The translations under genes and the position numbers were made by a program. A stretch of 64,000 bases of DNA from Anaerolineales bacterium (GTDB lineage Bacteria; Chloroflexota; Anaerolineae; Anaerolineales; E44-bin32), in the NCBI GenBank assembly GCA_016927115.1, contig JAFGNH010000074.1:1-64000 (forward strand), in the 5' to 3' direction. The stretch's first letter is position 1. Each line of letters begins with the position of its first letter. Positions 45,916 to 54,044 of this stretch are shown in pieces. The notes beneath the pieces are model-generated. The model made no database searches. It saw nothing but the letters and a program-made list of their open reading frames with translations, and had not been told where the DNA came from.

Positions 45916-46869
45916 CTAATATTCTCTGAGAAAGTCGAGCACAAATTGTTCTGTTGTAAAAGCGAGTGCGGTAACGGTATCCGCAGCGCCGTAGTACAGG
46001 GCGATTCTGCCGGTGTCGGGTTCATGCAGTGCTGAGCAGGGGAAGACAACATTGGGCACATCGCCGACACATTCGTAGTTTTCCTGTGGTGAGAGCAGGT
46101 ATGGTTCGCCGCGGGCGATCACTTTCCAGGGCTCGTCGAGATCGAGCAGAGCTGCGCCGAAGCTGTAGACGAAGCCGTTGCAGGAGGTGAGGACGCCGTG
46201 ATAGAACAGAAGCCAGCCCTCTTTCGTTTCGATGGGCGTTGGGCCGGCACCGATTTTTGTGCTCTCCCAGCCCCGTGTTGCCCCCATTACAAAGCGGTGT
46301 TCACCCCAGTGGATCATGTCGGGGCTCTGGCTGAGGAAGATATCACCGAAAGGTGTATGGCCGTTATCGCTTGGGCGATTCAGCAGAACGTACCGGTTCT
46401 TGATTCTGCGCGGAAAAAGGACACCGTTGCGGTTGAAAGGAAGCAGTGCATTTTCGAGGAAGTGAAATGTCTGGAAATCTGCTGTCCAGCCCAGACCGAT
46501 AGTAGGGCCGTGGTAACCGTTGCACCAGGAGATGTAGTAGCGGTCTTCGATCCAGGTTACGCGCGGGTCATACCGGTAAGAGAAGGCAGACAGCTCCTGA
46601 GATGGAAAAGACCAGTTGATCGGATCGTGGTCGATTTGCCAGGAGTAACCATCGGTACTGAATCCGCGGTGCAGGCTCATCTCTCGTTTACGGTTATCGA
46701 CGCGGAACACGCCGGCGAATCCATTCTGGAACGGGACGGCGGCGCTGTTGAAGATAGAGTTGGCGGTTGGAATTAAATTACGGGGGATGACCGGATTACG
46801 GCTGCAGCGCCAGACCACCTCAGTAGAGTCTGCGGGCCGGTCTTCCCAGGGAATATGCAGTTTTGTCAT
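45916..46869 (-). CDS. GH130 beta-mannoside phosphorylase-like enzyme
   Basis: This 317-residue five-bladed propeller matches GH130, which mainly cleaves beta-1,4-mannosides (Man-Glc or manno-oligosaccharides) with phosphate to give mannose 1-phosphate. Hallmarks are [21 protein letters not shown], and [24 protein letters not shown]130 members are about 310-390 residues. ATG 46869 after GGAG is preferred; the longer frame to 47040 would run into the operator region. It probably supplies mannose 1-phosphate; a mannosyl-glucose or mannobiose preference cannot be told from sequence alone. Confidence 0.9.
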   Translation of the reverse strand: MTKLHIPWEDRPADSTEVVWRCSRNPVIPRNLIPTANSIFNSAAVPFQNGFAGVFRVDNRKREMSLHRGFSTDGYSWQIDHDPINWSFPSQELSAFSYRYDPRVTWIEDRYYISWCNGYHGPTIGLGWTADFQTFHFLENALLPFNRNGVLFPRRIKNRYVLLNRPSDNGHTPFGDIFLSQSPDMIHWGEHRFVMGATRGWESTKIGAGPTPIETKEGWLLFYHGVLTSCNGFVYSFGAALLDLDEPWKVIARGEPYLLSPQENYECVGDVPNVVFPCSALHEPDTGRIALYYGAADTVTALAFTTEQFVLDFLREY

Positions 46870-46984
46870 CGGACTGCTCCTTCGAATAGTTGCTGAGGGA
46901 CCATGGAATTGGGAGCGGGGCAGGCGTCTGGTTGGTCGTTGTGAAGTTGTCCCGGTCGGAAAGGTTCGTTTTGAAAAATTGTTA

Positions 46985-47013
46985 TTGACAGGCGAAATAA
47001 AAACCTGTATAGT
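46985..47013 (+). promoter_or_regulatory. promoter of lacI and the ABC importer unit
   Basis: Consensus TTGACA (46985-46990) and TATAGT (47008-47013) are spaced by exactly 17 nt, pointing toward the LacI gene. Operator 1 begins 12 nt after the -10 box, over the start site. Confidence 0.85.
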
Positions 47014-47025
47014 AAAGACAGTTCT

Positions 47026-47039
47026 TGAGAGCGCTCCCA
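47026..47039. promoter_or_regulatory. LacI operator 1
   Basis: TGAGAGCGCTCCCA has the LacI-family dyad with a central AGCGCT and is identical to operator 2. It overlaps the expected transcription start of lacI. Confidence 0.85.
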
Positions 47040-47113
47040 TACCTTTAACCTTATTTATAGACGAAAAAGCAGGAAAATGGAAGCCAATTCAAGAAAAAAA
47101 TTTTACAACATTA

Positions 47114-47127
47114 TGAGAGCGCTCCCA
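47114..47127. promoter_or_regulatory. LacI operator 2
   Basis: TGAGAGCGCTCCCA, identical to operator 1 and 88 bp away, about eight helical turns. It lies 19 nt before the LacI start. The spacing would allow one tetramer to loop both sites. Confidence 0.85.
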
Positions 47128-47146
47128 ACTGCGCCGGATCGGACAC

Positions 47147-48178
47147 ATGGCTAATCTTACGCTTGAAGATATCGCCAAAAAAACAGGTGTCTCCCGTTCT
47201 ACGGTTTCCAGGGTGGTTAATAACCAGCCCAATGTACGCGAGGATGTCCGCCTCCGTGTGCTGGAAGTTATCGAATCCACTGGATACCATCCAAATCTCG
47301 CAGCCCGTTCCCTGGCTTCACAACGATCTTCCATGATTGGGCTGGTCCTTCTCCGAAGTGTCAGCTCCTTCTTTACCGATCCATACTTCCCCCGTCTGGT
47401 CCAGGGAATCGCCCAACGCTGTAATTATTACGACAATACACTCGGCCTCTTCCTTGTTGAAACCAAGGAAGATGAGGAGAAAATATTCCCGCGGGTAAGC
47501 CGCAGCGGAATGCTGGATGGCATTATCGTTCAGGCGGGCCACCATGGCGACCCGCTGATGGATCGGTTGATGAAATCGGAAATCCCGCTGGTTTTTGTAG
47601 GACGCCCGTTCCACTCTGATACCGTCAGCTATCTTGATATCGAAAATGTCGAGGGATCCTATACCGCAGTATCGCATTTGTTGAATCTGGGAAGGCAGAG
47701 AGTGGCTACCATTGCCGGCCCAAGAGAAAGTACAGTAGGTATTGATCGCAAGCAGGGATATTTGAACGCAATGAAAGAACGATCCATCCCGGTTAATGAA
47801 GATTTGATAACCGAGGGAGATTTTTCAGAGGAGAGTGGGTACCAGGCGATGAAGCGCCTTTTCCCGTCCCATCCTGATGCTGTCTTTGCAGCTTCAGATA
47901 TGATGGCTGCAGGTGCCATCCGCGCCATCCGGGAAAGCGGATTAAAAGTACCGGAGGATATCGCGATCGTGGGTTTTGACGACCTGCCCATGAATATTCC
48001 TATCAACCCTTTCCTGACCACTATCCGGCAGCCGATCTACCGTTTTGGAGTGTCAGCAGTGGATACGTTGATGGATCAGATCAACAATCGCATCAGTGAA
48101 CCCCAACGGGTGATCATGAAAACGGAGCTTGTTATCCGAGAATCTTGTGGAGCGCTGAAAGAACGAACGGTCAGGTAA
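47147..48178 (+). CDS. LacI-family repressor of the glycan locus
   Basis: This 343-residue regulator has an N-terminal HTH (LEDIAKKTGVSRSTVSRVVNN) with the hinge LAARSLASQRS, then a periplasmic-binding-protein-like sugar domain. Its sites are the AGCGCT-centred palindromes at 47026, 47114 and 48207, so it probably represses itself, the divergent GH130-GH1 operon and the ABC importer. The inducer is likely a beta-linked disaccharide of glucose or mannose, inferred from the neighbours. ATG 47147 gives the usual start two residues before the HTH. Confidence 0.93.
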   Translation: MANLTLEDIAKKTGVSRSTVSRVVNNQPNVREDVRLRVLEVIESTGYHPNLAARSLASQRSSMIGLVLLRSVSSFFTDPYFPRLVQGIAQRCNYYDNTLGLFLVETKEDEEKIFPRVSRSGMLDGIIVQAGHHGDPLMDRLMKSEIPLVFVGRPFHSDTVSYLDIENVEGSYTAVSHLLNLGRQRVATIAGPRESTVGIDRKQGYLNAMKERSIPVNEDLITEGDFSEESGYQAMKRLFPSHPDAVFAASDMMAAGAIRAIRESGLKVPEDIAIVGFDDLPMNIPINPFLTTIRQPIYRFGVSAVDTLMDQINNRISEPQRVIMKTELVIRESCGALKERTVR

Positions 48179-48206
48179 TCTATGGCCCATTTTTTTTGAA
48201 AAGTAC

Positions 48207-48218
48207 GGGAGCGCTCCC
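48207..48218. promoter_or_regulatory. LacI operator 3
   Basis: GGGAGCGCTCCC is a perfect 12-bp palindrome and shares the AGCGCTCCCA half with operators 1 and 2. It lies 28 nt after the lacI stop and 122 nt before the binding-protein start. Confidence 0.88.
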
Positions 48219-48309
48219 AAACATTAAAACAAACCTGATAATGTGGAAGGAGGTGGCTTGTATTTGAATTCTGCATGTGTGGTTTTCCGAATATTCATGT
48301 TTCGTATAT

Positions 48310-48327
48310 GTACCGGATTACCGGTAC
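48310..48327 (+). repeat. CCGGATTACCGGT element, copy 3, hairpin
   Basis: GTACCGG-ATTA-CCGGTAC is a perfect 7-bp hairpin. Its CCGGATTACCGGT core is shared with the copies at 28570 and 29743. It ends 3 nt before the ribosome site of the binding-protein gene. Confidence 0.6.
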
Positions 48328-48340
48328 ACTAGAGGAGAGA

Positions 48341-50122
48341 ATGAAGATGAAACGCTTGATGCTCGTTGTTTCCCTGCTTGTAACTATGAGCCTGCTGCTT
48401 ACTGCTTGTGGGCCCGAGACGATTGTTGAGACAGTCGTTGTCGAATCAGAAGGAGAGACTATAGTCGTAACAGCCACTCCCCAACCAGCAGATGAAACAG
48501 AAGTAGTTTTTGATCGCAGTGAAACGCTGTACGTCAGCGGCGCAGCCTGGGGCCCACCGTCCACCTGGAATCCATTCCAACCCGGCAGCCTCGCCAACAC
48601 CACCGGAACCATTGGCTACGTTTATGAATTTCTCTTTGCCTATGACCCCCTGCAGGGTGTCATGACACCATGGCTTGCTGAAGCCGGTGAGTGGGTTGAC
48701 GATACAACCTTTGCCGTTACAATGCGCGATGGGTTGACCTGGTCCGACGGCGAACCTCTGACTGCTGAGGATGTGGCCTTCACCTATGAACTCGGACAGA
48801 TGTATGAAACAATGTGGTTCGCCCCCATGTGGAACTACCTGGATGCGATCACTGTCGTTGACGACCTGAATCTGGAATTGACTTTCACAGATCCTCTATA
48901 CCAGGAATTCGAGAACAATCTCTATAATATCCCCATAGTTCCGAAACATCTCTGGGAAGGTCGCTCCGAAGAAGAGATTACTGTCGGCGCAAATGAAAAT
49001 CCGATCGGTTCCGGCGCTTACCTCTACGAATCCCACAGCGAAGACCGCAATGTCTGGCTCCGCAATGATAATTGGTGGGGCATCGATATCTTTGGTGCGC
49101 CCGCACCTCGTCGCATCGTCGATATTCGCACTTCCAGCAACAATGTTGCACTCGGTATGGTACTCAAGGGTGAAATTGATCTGAGTAATAACTTCCTGCC
49201 CGGTGTTGCTGAACTGGCTGAGAAGGGCTATGTTGACACCTACTATGCAGGTGCACCGTACATGCTCTCGGCAAATACTGCAGTTCTGTTCCTCAACAAT
49301 ACCAAGCCGCCGATGGACGACCCTGCTTTCCGCCGCGCTCTTGCGTTCTCCATCAATATCGATGACATTGTTAATGTAGCCTATGCCAATCTGGTAAAGG
49401 CTGCCAATCCTACAGGCCTGCTGCCGACACTGGATAAATTTGTGGACCAGGATATTGTTGACCAACTCGGCTATACCTATGATCCCGATGAGGCCAAAGC
49501 AATCCTGACCGCTGCCGGCTATACGCTTGGTGATGATGGTCTCTTCAATGCACCAGATGGCTCTGATATCGAACTTGAGGTGACCTGCCCATTCGGCTGG
49601 ACAGACTGGATGGAGGCTATTAATGTCATTTCAGCCAGTGCACAGGAAGCCGGCATCAATGTTGTAGCTGCCACACCGGATTATGGTGCCTGGAATGACG
49701 CGATGCAAACCGCAACCTTCGATATGACCCTCAACAACTGGGCCAACCTGAGCAACACTCCATGGACGCTTTACAACCTCCTCTTCAGACATCCAATCCA
49801 GGACGTGATGCAGAGTGGTAACTTCGGGCACTATGACGATCAGGAAATGTTCGACCTCGTCGATGCACTGGCCCGTGTGCCCATGTCGGATGAGGCTGGT
49901 ATGCAGGCTGCTTGCTCTGCAATCCAGGAAAAGATGCTTACAGATGTACCGATGATCCCCCTCTGGTACAACGGTATGTGGGCGCAGTTCAACAGCTCAG
50001 TCTGGATGAACTGGCCGACCGAATCTACAGAAAACCAGACCCTGCCGACAACCTGGTCAGGCTACTGGCAGCTAGGCGGACTTCAGACTTTGATTAATCT
50101 GGAACCTGTCCCGGTTGAGTAA
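48341..50122 (+). CDS. oligosaccharide/peptide-binding lipoprotein (SBP family 5)
   Basis: This 593-residue protein is the binding subunit of a peptide-type ABC importer. The signal peptide ends in lipobox L-L-T-A-C; a linker (IVETVVVESEGETI and Thr/Pro) follows, then the DppA/OppA-like fold with ADEV-type start (LTAEDVAFTYELG) and PDEAKAILTAAGY. Family 5 proteins beside glycoside hydrolases usually bind cello- or manno-oligosaccharides, not peptides, which fits this locus. ATG 48341 follows AGAGGAG at 4 nt. Operator 3 lies just upstream. A hairpin (50141-50175) follows the stop. Confidence 0.9.
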   Translation: MKMKRLMLVVSLLVTMSLLLTACGPETIVETVVVESEGETIVVTATPQPADETEVVFDRSETLYVSGAAWGPPSTWNPFQPGSLANTTGTIGYVYEFLFAYDPLQGVMTPWLAEAGEWVDDTTFAVTMRDGLTWSDGEPLTAEDVAFTYELGQMYETMWFAPMWNYLDAITVVDDLNLELTFTDPLYQEFENNLYNIPIVPKHLWEGRSEEEITVGANENPIGSGAYLYESHSEDRNVWLRNDNWWGIDIFGAPAPRRIVDIRTSSNNVALGMVLKGEIDLSNNFLPGVAELAEKGYVDTYYAGAPYMLSANTAVLFLNNTKPPMDDPAFRRALAFSINIDDIVNVAYANLVKAANPTGLLPTLDKFVDQDIVDQLGYTYDPDEAKAILTAAGYTLGDDGLFNAPDGSDIELEVTCPFGWTDWMEAINVISASAQEAGINVVAATPDYGAWNDAMQTATFDMTLNNWANLSNTPWTLYNLLFRHPIQDVMQSGNFGHYDDQEMFDLVDALARVPMSDEAGMQAACSAIQEKMLTDVPMIPLWYNGMWAQFNSSVWMNWPTESTENQTLPTTWSGYWQLGGLQTLINLEPVPVE

Positions 50123-50140
50123 ATGCACTGAAAATGTGAT

Positions 50141-50175
50141 GCTACCCCTCTTTCACCTCCGTGAGGAGGGGTAGC
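50141..50175 (+). other. hairpin after the binding-protein gene
   Basis: GCTACCCCTC (50141-50150) pairs with GAGGGGTAGC (50166-50175) over 10 bp. No U-tract follows. As in the other importer operon, a hairpin directly after the binding-protein stop may stabilise that part of the mRNA. Confidence 0.65.
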
Positions 50176-50228
50176 ACTACTGTACCGATTAATAATTATT
50201 AATATCGAACCCAAACAGACGAGGCCAT

Positions 50229-51221
50229 ATGCGACGCTATTTGCAGCGTAAACTTCTGATATATGGATTAACTTTCTTCCTGGCGGTAACGATCGATTGG
50301 TTGATCCCGCGCTTTATGCCCGGTGACCCGGTATTGAATATGCTGTCACGGTCATCGACCAATGCAGACGCTGCACGGGCTATGTACGATTACTTCACCC
50401 GGATTTTTGGCTTTGATCTGCCCGTCTGGCAGCAGTACTTGAATTTCTGGGGATCCTTATTAAAAGGAGACCTTGGAATCAGTACTTACCTCTTTCCTAA
50501 ACCGGTAACAACAGTCCTCATGAGGGCCGTTCCTTATGACGCTATTCTCCTTCTTCCCGCCATCCTGTTAAGCTGGATTGCCGGAAACAAATTCGGTGCT
50601 TATGCTGCGCGTACTAAAGGTCTGGATAACACCATCCTGCCGATAGGCTATATCCTTACTGCCACCCCCTATATGTGGCTGGCCATTCTGCTTGCGTGGG
50701 TTCTTGGAATTGTTTTTGATATCTTTCCGATTTCAGGTGCATACAGCTATACCATGCAACCACACCTTTCATGGTTGTTTATTTTTGACATAATAAAACA
50801 CTGGTTCCTGCCGTTCCTGTCGCTATTCCTGGTGCAGTTCGGCGGGTGGGCGATTGGCATGCGAAACATGATTATTTATGAACTGGAAGCGGAACACTCT
50901 CGCTATCTTGAGGCGCTGGGAGCTCCTCAATCATTAATTCGGAAGTATGCGTACCGAAATGCACTGCTGCCGCAATTGACCGGATTGGCGCTTCAACTGG
51001 GAGTGATTGTCGCAGGGGCACTGGTAACGGAGGTGGTTTTCTCTTACCCAGGCATCGGGTACCTTCTGCTGGCAGCTATACAGAACCAGGATTATTTCCT
51101 GATCCAGGGATGTTTCCTCTTTATTATTATCGGCGTATTATTGGCAAATTTTATTATTGACATTGTTTATATCATAATCGATCCACGCACCCGGTTGGGA
51201 ATGCAAGGCGGTGCAGAATGA
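50229..51221 (+). CDS. peptide-type ABC permease, DppB family
   Basis: This 330-residue inner-membrane permease has about six helices. The DppB hallmarks are the N-terminal IDWLIPRFMPGDP loop and the EAA region (EALGAPQSLIRKYAYRNALLPQLTGLALQLG). It forms the pore with the DppC-type subunit, whose gene overlaps its stop by 4 nt. No signal peptide. Cargo is inferred to be beta-linked oligosaccharide. Confidence 0.95.
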   Translation: MRRYLQRKLLIYGLTFFLAVTIDWLIPRFMPGDPVLNMLSRSSTNADAARAMYDYFTRIFGFDLPVWQQYLNFWGSLLKGDLGISTYLFPKPVTTVLMRAVPYDAILLLPAILLSWIAGNKFGAYAARTKGLDNTILPIGYILTATPYMWLAILLAWVLGIVFDIFPISGAYSYTMQPHLSWLFIFDIIKHWFLPFLSLFLVQFGGWAIGMRNMIIYELEAEHSRYLEALGAPQSLIRKYAYRNALLPQLTGLALQLGVIVAGALVTEVVFSYPGIGYLLLAAIQNQDYFLIQGCFLFIIIGVLLANFIIDIVYIIIDPRTRLGMQGGAE

Positions 51222-52072
51222 AGAAGAAAGTCAAGAGTGAGTTCCTCTATTTTGCTCTGAAAAACCGTCGTATGCGGATCGGGCTTGGAATTGTCTTGTT
51301 CTTCCTTCTGCTCACGATTATCGGTCCATTCCTGACGTCCTATGACCCGGATGCATATGTTACCGTCGGGCCACAACCGCCGTCATCCGAACACTGGTTT
51401 GGTACAACAACCTTCGGGCAGGATGTATTTACTCGTTTTGTTCAGGGACTTGCATCCACATTTCTGGTGGGGTTGGTGGGCGGCGGCCTGGGCACACTGC
51501 TGGGCGTTGTGATCGGATTTGCCGCCGGATACAATGGCGGCTGGATAGATGAGCTGCTGAATACTCTGACAAATATTGTACTGGTTATTCCTACTCTGGC
51601 AGTTCTTTTAATTATTGCCGCATACCTTAAAGTGCGCGGCGTTCTTGTCGAGAGCATTTTTATCGGGCTTACGTCCTGGCCATGGGTGGCGCGTGCCATC
51701 CGGGCACAGACCTTTTCACTGCGCACGCGCGAGTTTATCGATCTGGCCCGTTTGTGCGGTATGAAGAACAGCCGCATCATCTTCACAGAAATTGCTCCCA
51801 ACATGATGTCTTATCTGGTGCTTACTTTTATTCTCCAGTTTGGAGGTTCCATCCTGAATGCGGCAACGCTGGATTTTATCGGGTTGGGGCCGACCGAGGG
51901 GATCTCATTAGGATTGATGATGCAGTATTCGGTCTTATGGGGTGCTCTGCAGCTGGGGCACTGGTGGTGGTTTATCCCGCCGGGTCTGGCAATTACGGCT
52001 ATTGTGGGGGCCATGTACATTATGAATGTAGGACTGGATGAAGTCTTCAATCCGAGATTAAGGGAGATGTAG
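51218..52072 (+). CDS. peptide-type ABC permease, DppC family
   Basis: This 284-residue permease has an N-terminal helix after KNRRMRIGL, the motif HWFGTTTFGQDVFTRF, typical of DppC/OppC, and the EAA loop LARLCGMKNSRIIFTEIAPNMMSY. It starts inside the DppB-type gene's stop (4-nt overlap) and is followed by the first ATPase after 3 nt, so the importer subunits are translated together. Confidence 0.95.
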   Translation: MKKKVKSEFLYFALKNRRMRIGLGIVLFFLLLTIIGPFLTSYDPDAYVTVGPQPPSSEHWFGTTTFGQDVFTRFVQGLASTFLVGLVGGGLGTLLGVVIGFAAGYNGGWIDELLNTLTNIVLVIPTLAVLLIIAAYLKVRGVLVESIFIGLTSWPWVARAIRAQTFSLRTREFIDLARLCGMKNSRIIFTEIAPNMMSYLVLTFILQFGGSILNAATLDFIGLGPTEGISLGLMMQYSVLWGALQLGHWWWFIPPGLAITAIVGAMYIMNVGLDEVFNPRLREM

Positions 52073-52075
52073 CAC

Positions 52076-53038
52076 GTGAGTCTACAGGTTGAAAATCTTA
52101 CCATTGTATATCAGACATTGCATGGTGACGTGCACGCCCTGGAAAACGCGACCTTCTCATTAGCGGATGGCGAAATCATGGGTCTGGCTGGCGAATCCGG
52201 CTGCGGTAAGTCGACTCTGTGCAACAGCCTGATTCTCCTTGTACCGCCTATGCGCTATGTCGGAGGAAAGGTCCTTCTTGACGGTGAGTGTTTACCCCTG
52301 GAAGACCAGAAGGCAATGGATGCATTCCGGTTCCGTAAGATTTCTTCCATTCCGCAGTATGCGATGAATGCGATGAACCCGACGCGGAAGATAGGCCTGA
52401 TGATACGGGAGCTGCTCCAATCCCGCAAGGTGGATGCAGATGCGCTGATGCCTGAACTCAAACGCAGGCTCGATCTTGTTGAGCTTACACAGGATGTTCT
52501 GGATATGTATCCCTTTGAACTTTCCGGGGGTATGAAGCAGCGAATGGTTATGGTGCTGTCAACGTTATTGAACCCATCACTGCTGATAGCAGATGAAGTG
52601 ACATCGGCGCTGGATGTATCGACACAGAGGGCGGTGGCGAATATGCTGGTTGAATTTCGCAACCGTGAGATTGTACGGGGGCTGATTGTTATTTCGCATG
52701 ACATGTCGATCCTGTACCAGATTACAGATTCTATTTTGATTATGTATGCAGGACAGCTGGCTGAAAAGGCATCAACAGATGTCATTATCAAATCACCTCG
52801 CCATCCTTATACCCGCCAGCTGATCTCATCTCTACCGAAGGTTGGTGTGAAGTACAGCGAGGGAAGGTTAAAAGGGATTCCTGGCACACCGCCTCTTCTG
52901 CTTCATCCACCACAGGGCTGCCGCTTCAGAGAACGCTGTCCTGTTGCCTTTGAGAAATGTTTACAGGTGCCTCCTTTTATTGAAGTAGAACCCGGGCATT
53001 CTGTTGCTTGTTGGAGGGAGACTGCTGATGGTGCTTGA
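52076..53038 (+). CDS. peptide-type ABC ATPase, DppD family
   Basis: This 320-residue ATPase has Walker A GESGCGKST, the signature LSGGMKQR and Walker B LLIADEVTSALD. The C-terminal oligopeptide-type extension carries the Cys-rich FRERCPVAFEKC segment, which binds an iron-sulfur cluster in relatives. The start is GTG 52076. The next ATPase gene begins 11 nt before this stop. Confidence 0.94.
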   Translation: MSLQVENLTIVYQTLHGDVHALENATFSLADGEIMGLAGESGCGKSTLCNSLILLVPPMRYVGGKVLLDGECLPLEDQKAMDAFRFRKISSIPQYAMNAMNPTRKIGLMIRELLQSRKVDADALMPELKRRLDLVELTQDVLDMYPFELSGGMKQRMVMVLSTLLNPSLLIADEVTSALDVSTQRAVANMLVEFRNREIVRGLIVISHDMSILYQITDSILIMYAGQLAEKASTDVIIKSPRHPYTRQLISSLPKVGVKYSEGRLKGIPGTPPLLLHPPQGCRFRERCPVAFEKCLQVPPFIEVEPGHSVACWRETADGA

Positions 53039-53975
53039 GCTGGATCAGGTTTCCAAGATCTACAGGGTTGGTACGTTCGGTTCAAAGGAGCTGCATGCCG
53101 TATCCGATGTAAGTTTTTCCGTGTGCAAGGGAAAAGTTGTCGCATTAATCGGTGAAAGCGGTTCTGGTAAGAGTACGATCGGCCGTATGATCCTGCGTCT
53201 GATTAATATATCTTCCGGACAAATTAAGTTTCTGGGTGAAGATATCGTCGACTATAAAGGCCCAGCTTTAAAAGAGTATTACCGACAGGTGCAGGGGGTG
53301 TTTCAGGATCCTTTCTGTTCTTATAATCCGATTTTCAAGGCAGACCGCGTTTTCCAGAATGTTCGCCATGCGTTTTTTCCGGATGTTTCCGACAAAATCT
53401 GGACGGATAAAATCGATCAGGCACTTACCGCCGTCGGATTGAATCCAGTTCATGTACTGGGGAAATATCCGCACCAGCTCAGCGGCGGGCAGCTGCAGCG
53501 GTTCCTGATTGCCCGAGCCCTTCTGCTGGATATTCAGTTCCTGGTTGCAGATGAAATTATCAGCATGCTGGATGCCTCCACCCGGATCGATGTGCTCAAT
53601 CTGCTGGCAGACCTCAAGGAAAGTGGATTGGCGATCCTGTTTATCACCCATGATCTGTCGCTGGCAAACTATATCAGTGAGCAGGCACTCATTCTGTACA
53701 GAGGGTGTATCGCCGAGATCGGACAAACTGAAAGTATCTTTGAAACCCCTCTGCATCCATATACACGGATGCTGATGGCTTCTGTTCCCCGATTGGATTC
53801 AAAATGGTCTGCGGGCAGTGTTGAACTGAAATCAAAGCAGCTTCCTTTGAACCAGGGATGTGTGTACTACGGCCGCTGTGAATCAGCGATGCCGATGTGT
53901 GCCAGGGAAAGACCACCTTTGTATCGGGTCGCTGAAGATCATCATGTAGCCTGCTTTTTATACAAGGACCGGTAG
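53028..53975 (+). CDS. peptide-type ABC ATPase, DppF family
   Basis: This 315-residue ATPase pairs with the DppD-type subunit. Walker A is GESGSGKST, the signature LSGGQLQR, Walker B LVADEIISMLDAS. Most relatives have Pro-Val-Ser-Ala-Leu-Asp where this has I-I-S-M-L-D, a small deviation that keeps the catalytic Glu. A C-terminal Cys-containing segment (GRCESAMPMCARE) is present. ATG 53028 follows GGAGGGAG and overlaps the upstream gene; a TTG at 53004 is a less likely start. Confidence 0.92.
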   Translation: MVLELDQVSKIYRVGTFGSKELHAVSDVSFSVCKGKVVALIGESGSGKSTIGRMILRLINISSGQIKFLGEDIVDYKGPALKEYYRQVQGVFQDPFCSYNPIFKADRVFQNVRHAFFPDVSDKIWTDKIDQALTAVGLNPVHVLGKYPHQLSGGQLQRFLIARALLLDIQFLVADEIISMLDASTRIDVLNLLADLKESGLAILFITHDLSLANYISEQALILYRGCIAEIGQTESIFETPLHPYTRMLMASVPRLDSKWSAGSVELKSKQLPLNQGCVYYGRCESAMPMCARERPPLYRVAEDHHVACFLYKDR

Positions 53976-54044
53976 CTCAGGGAATTAAATTTTCAGATCA
54001 GCCTGGAACGACCACAAAGGCGGTCAGGGTTTATTGGAGCAGAT

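Noticed and set aside
53968-54044. GGTAGCTCAG sequence resembling a tRNA D-arm
   Set aside because: No T-arm, anticodon stem or acceptor pairing follows; it is part of the stop region of the DppF-type gene and the spacer.
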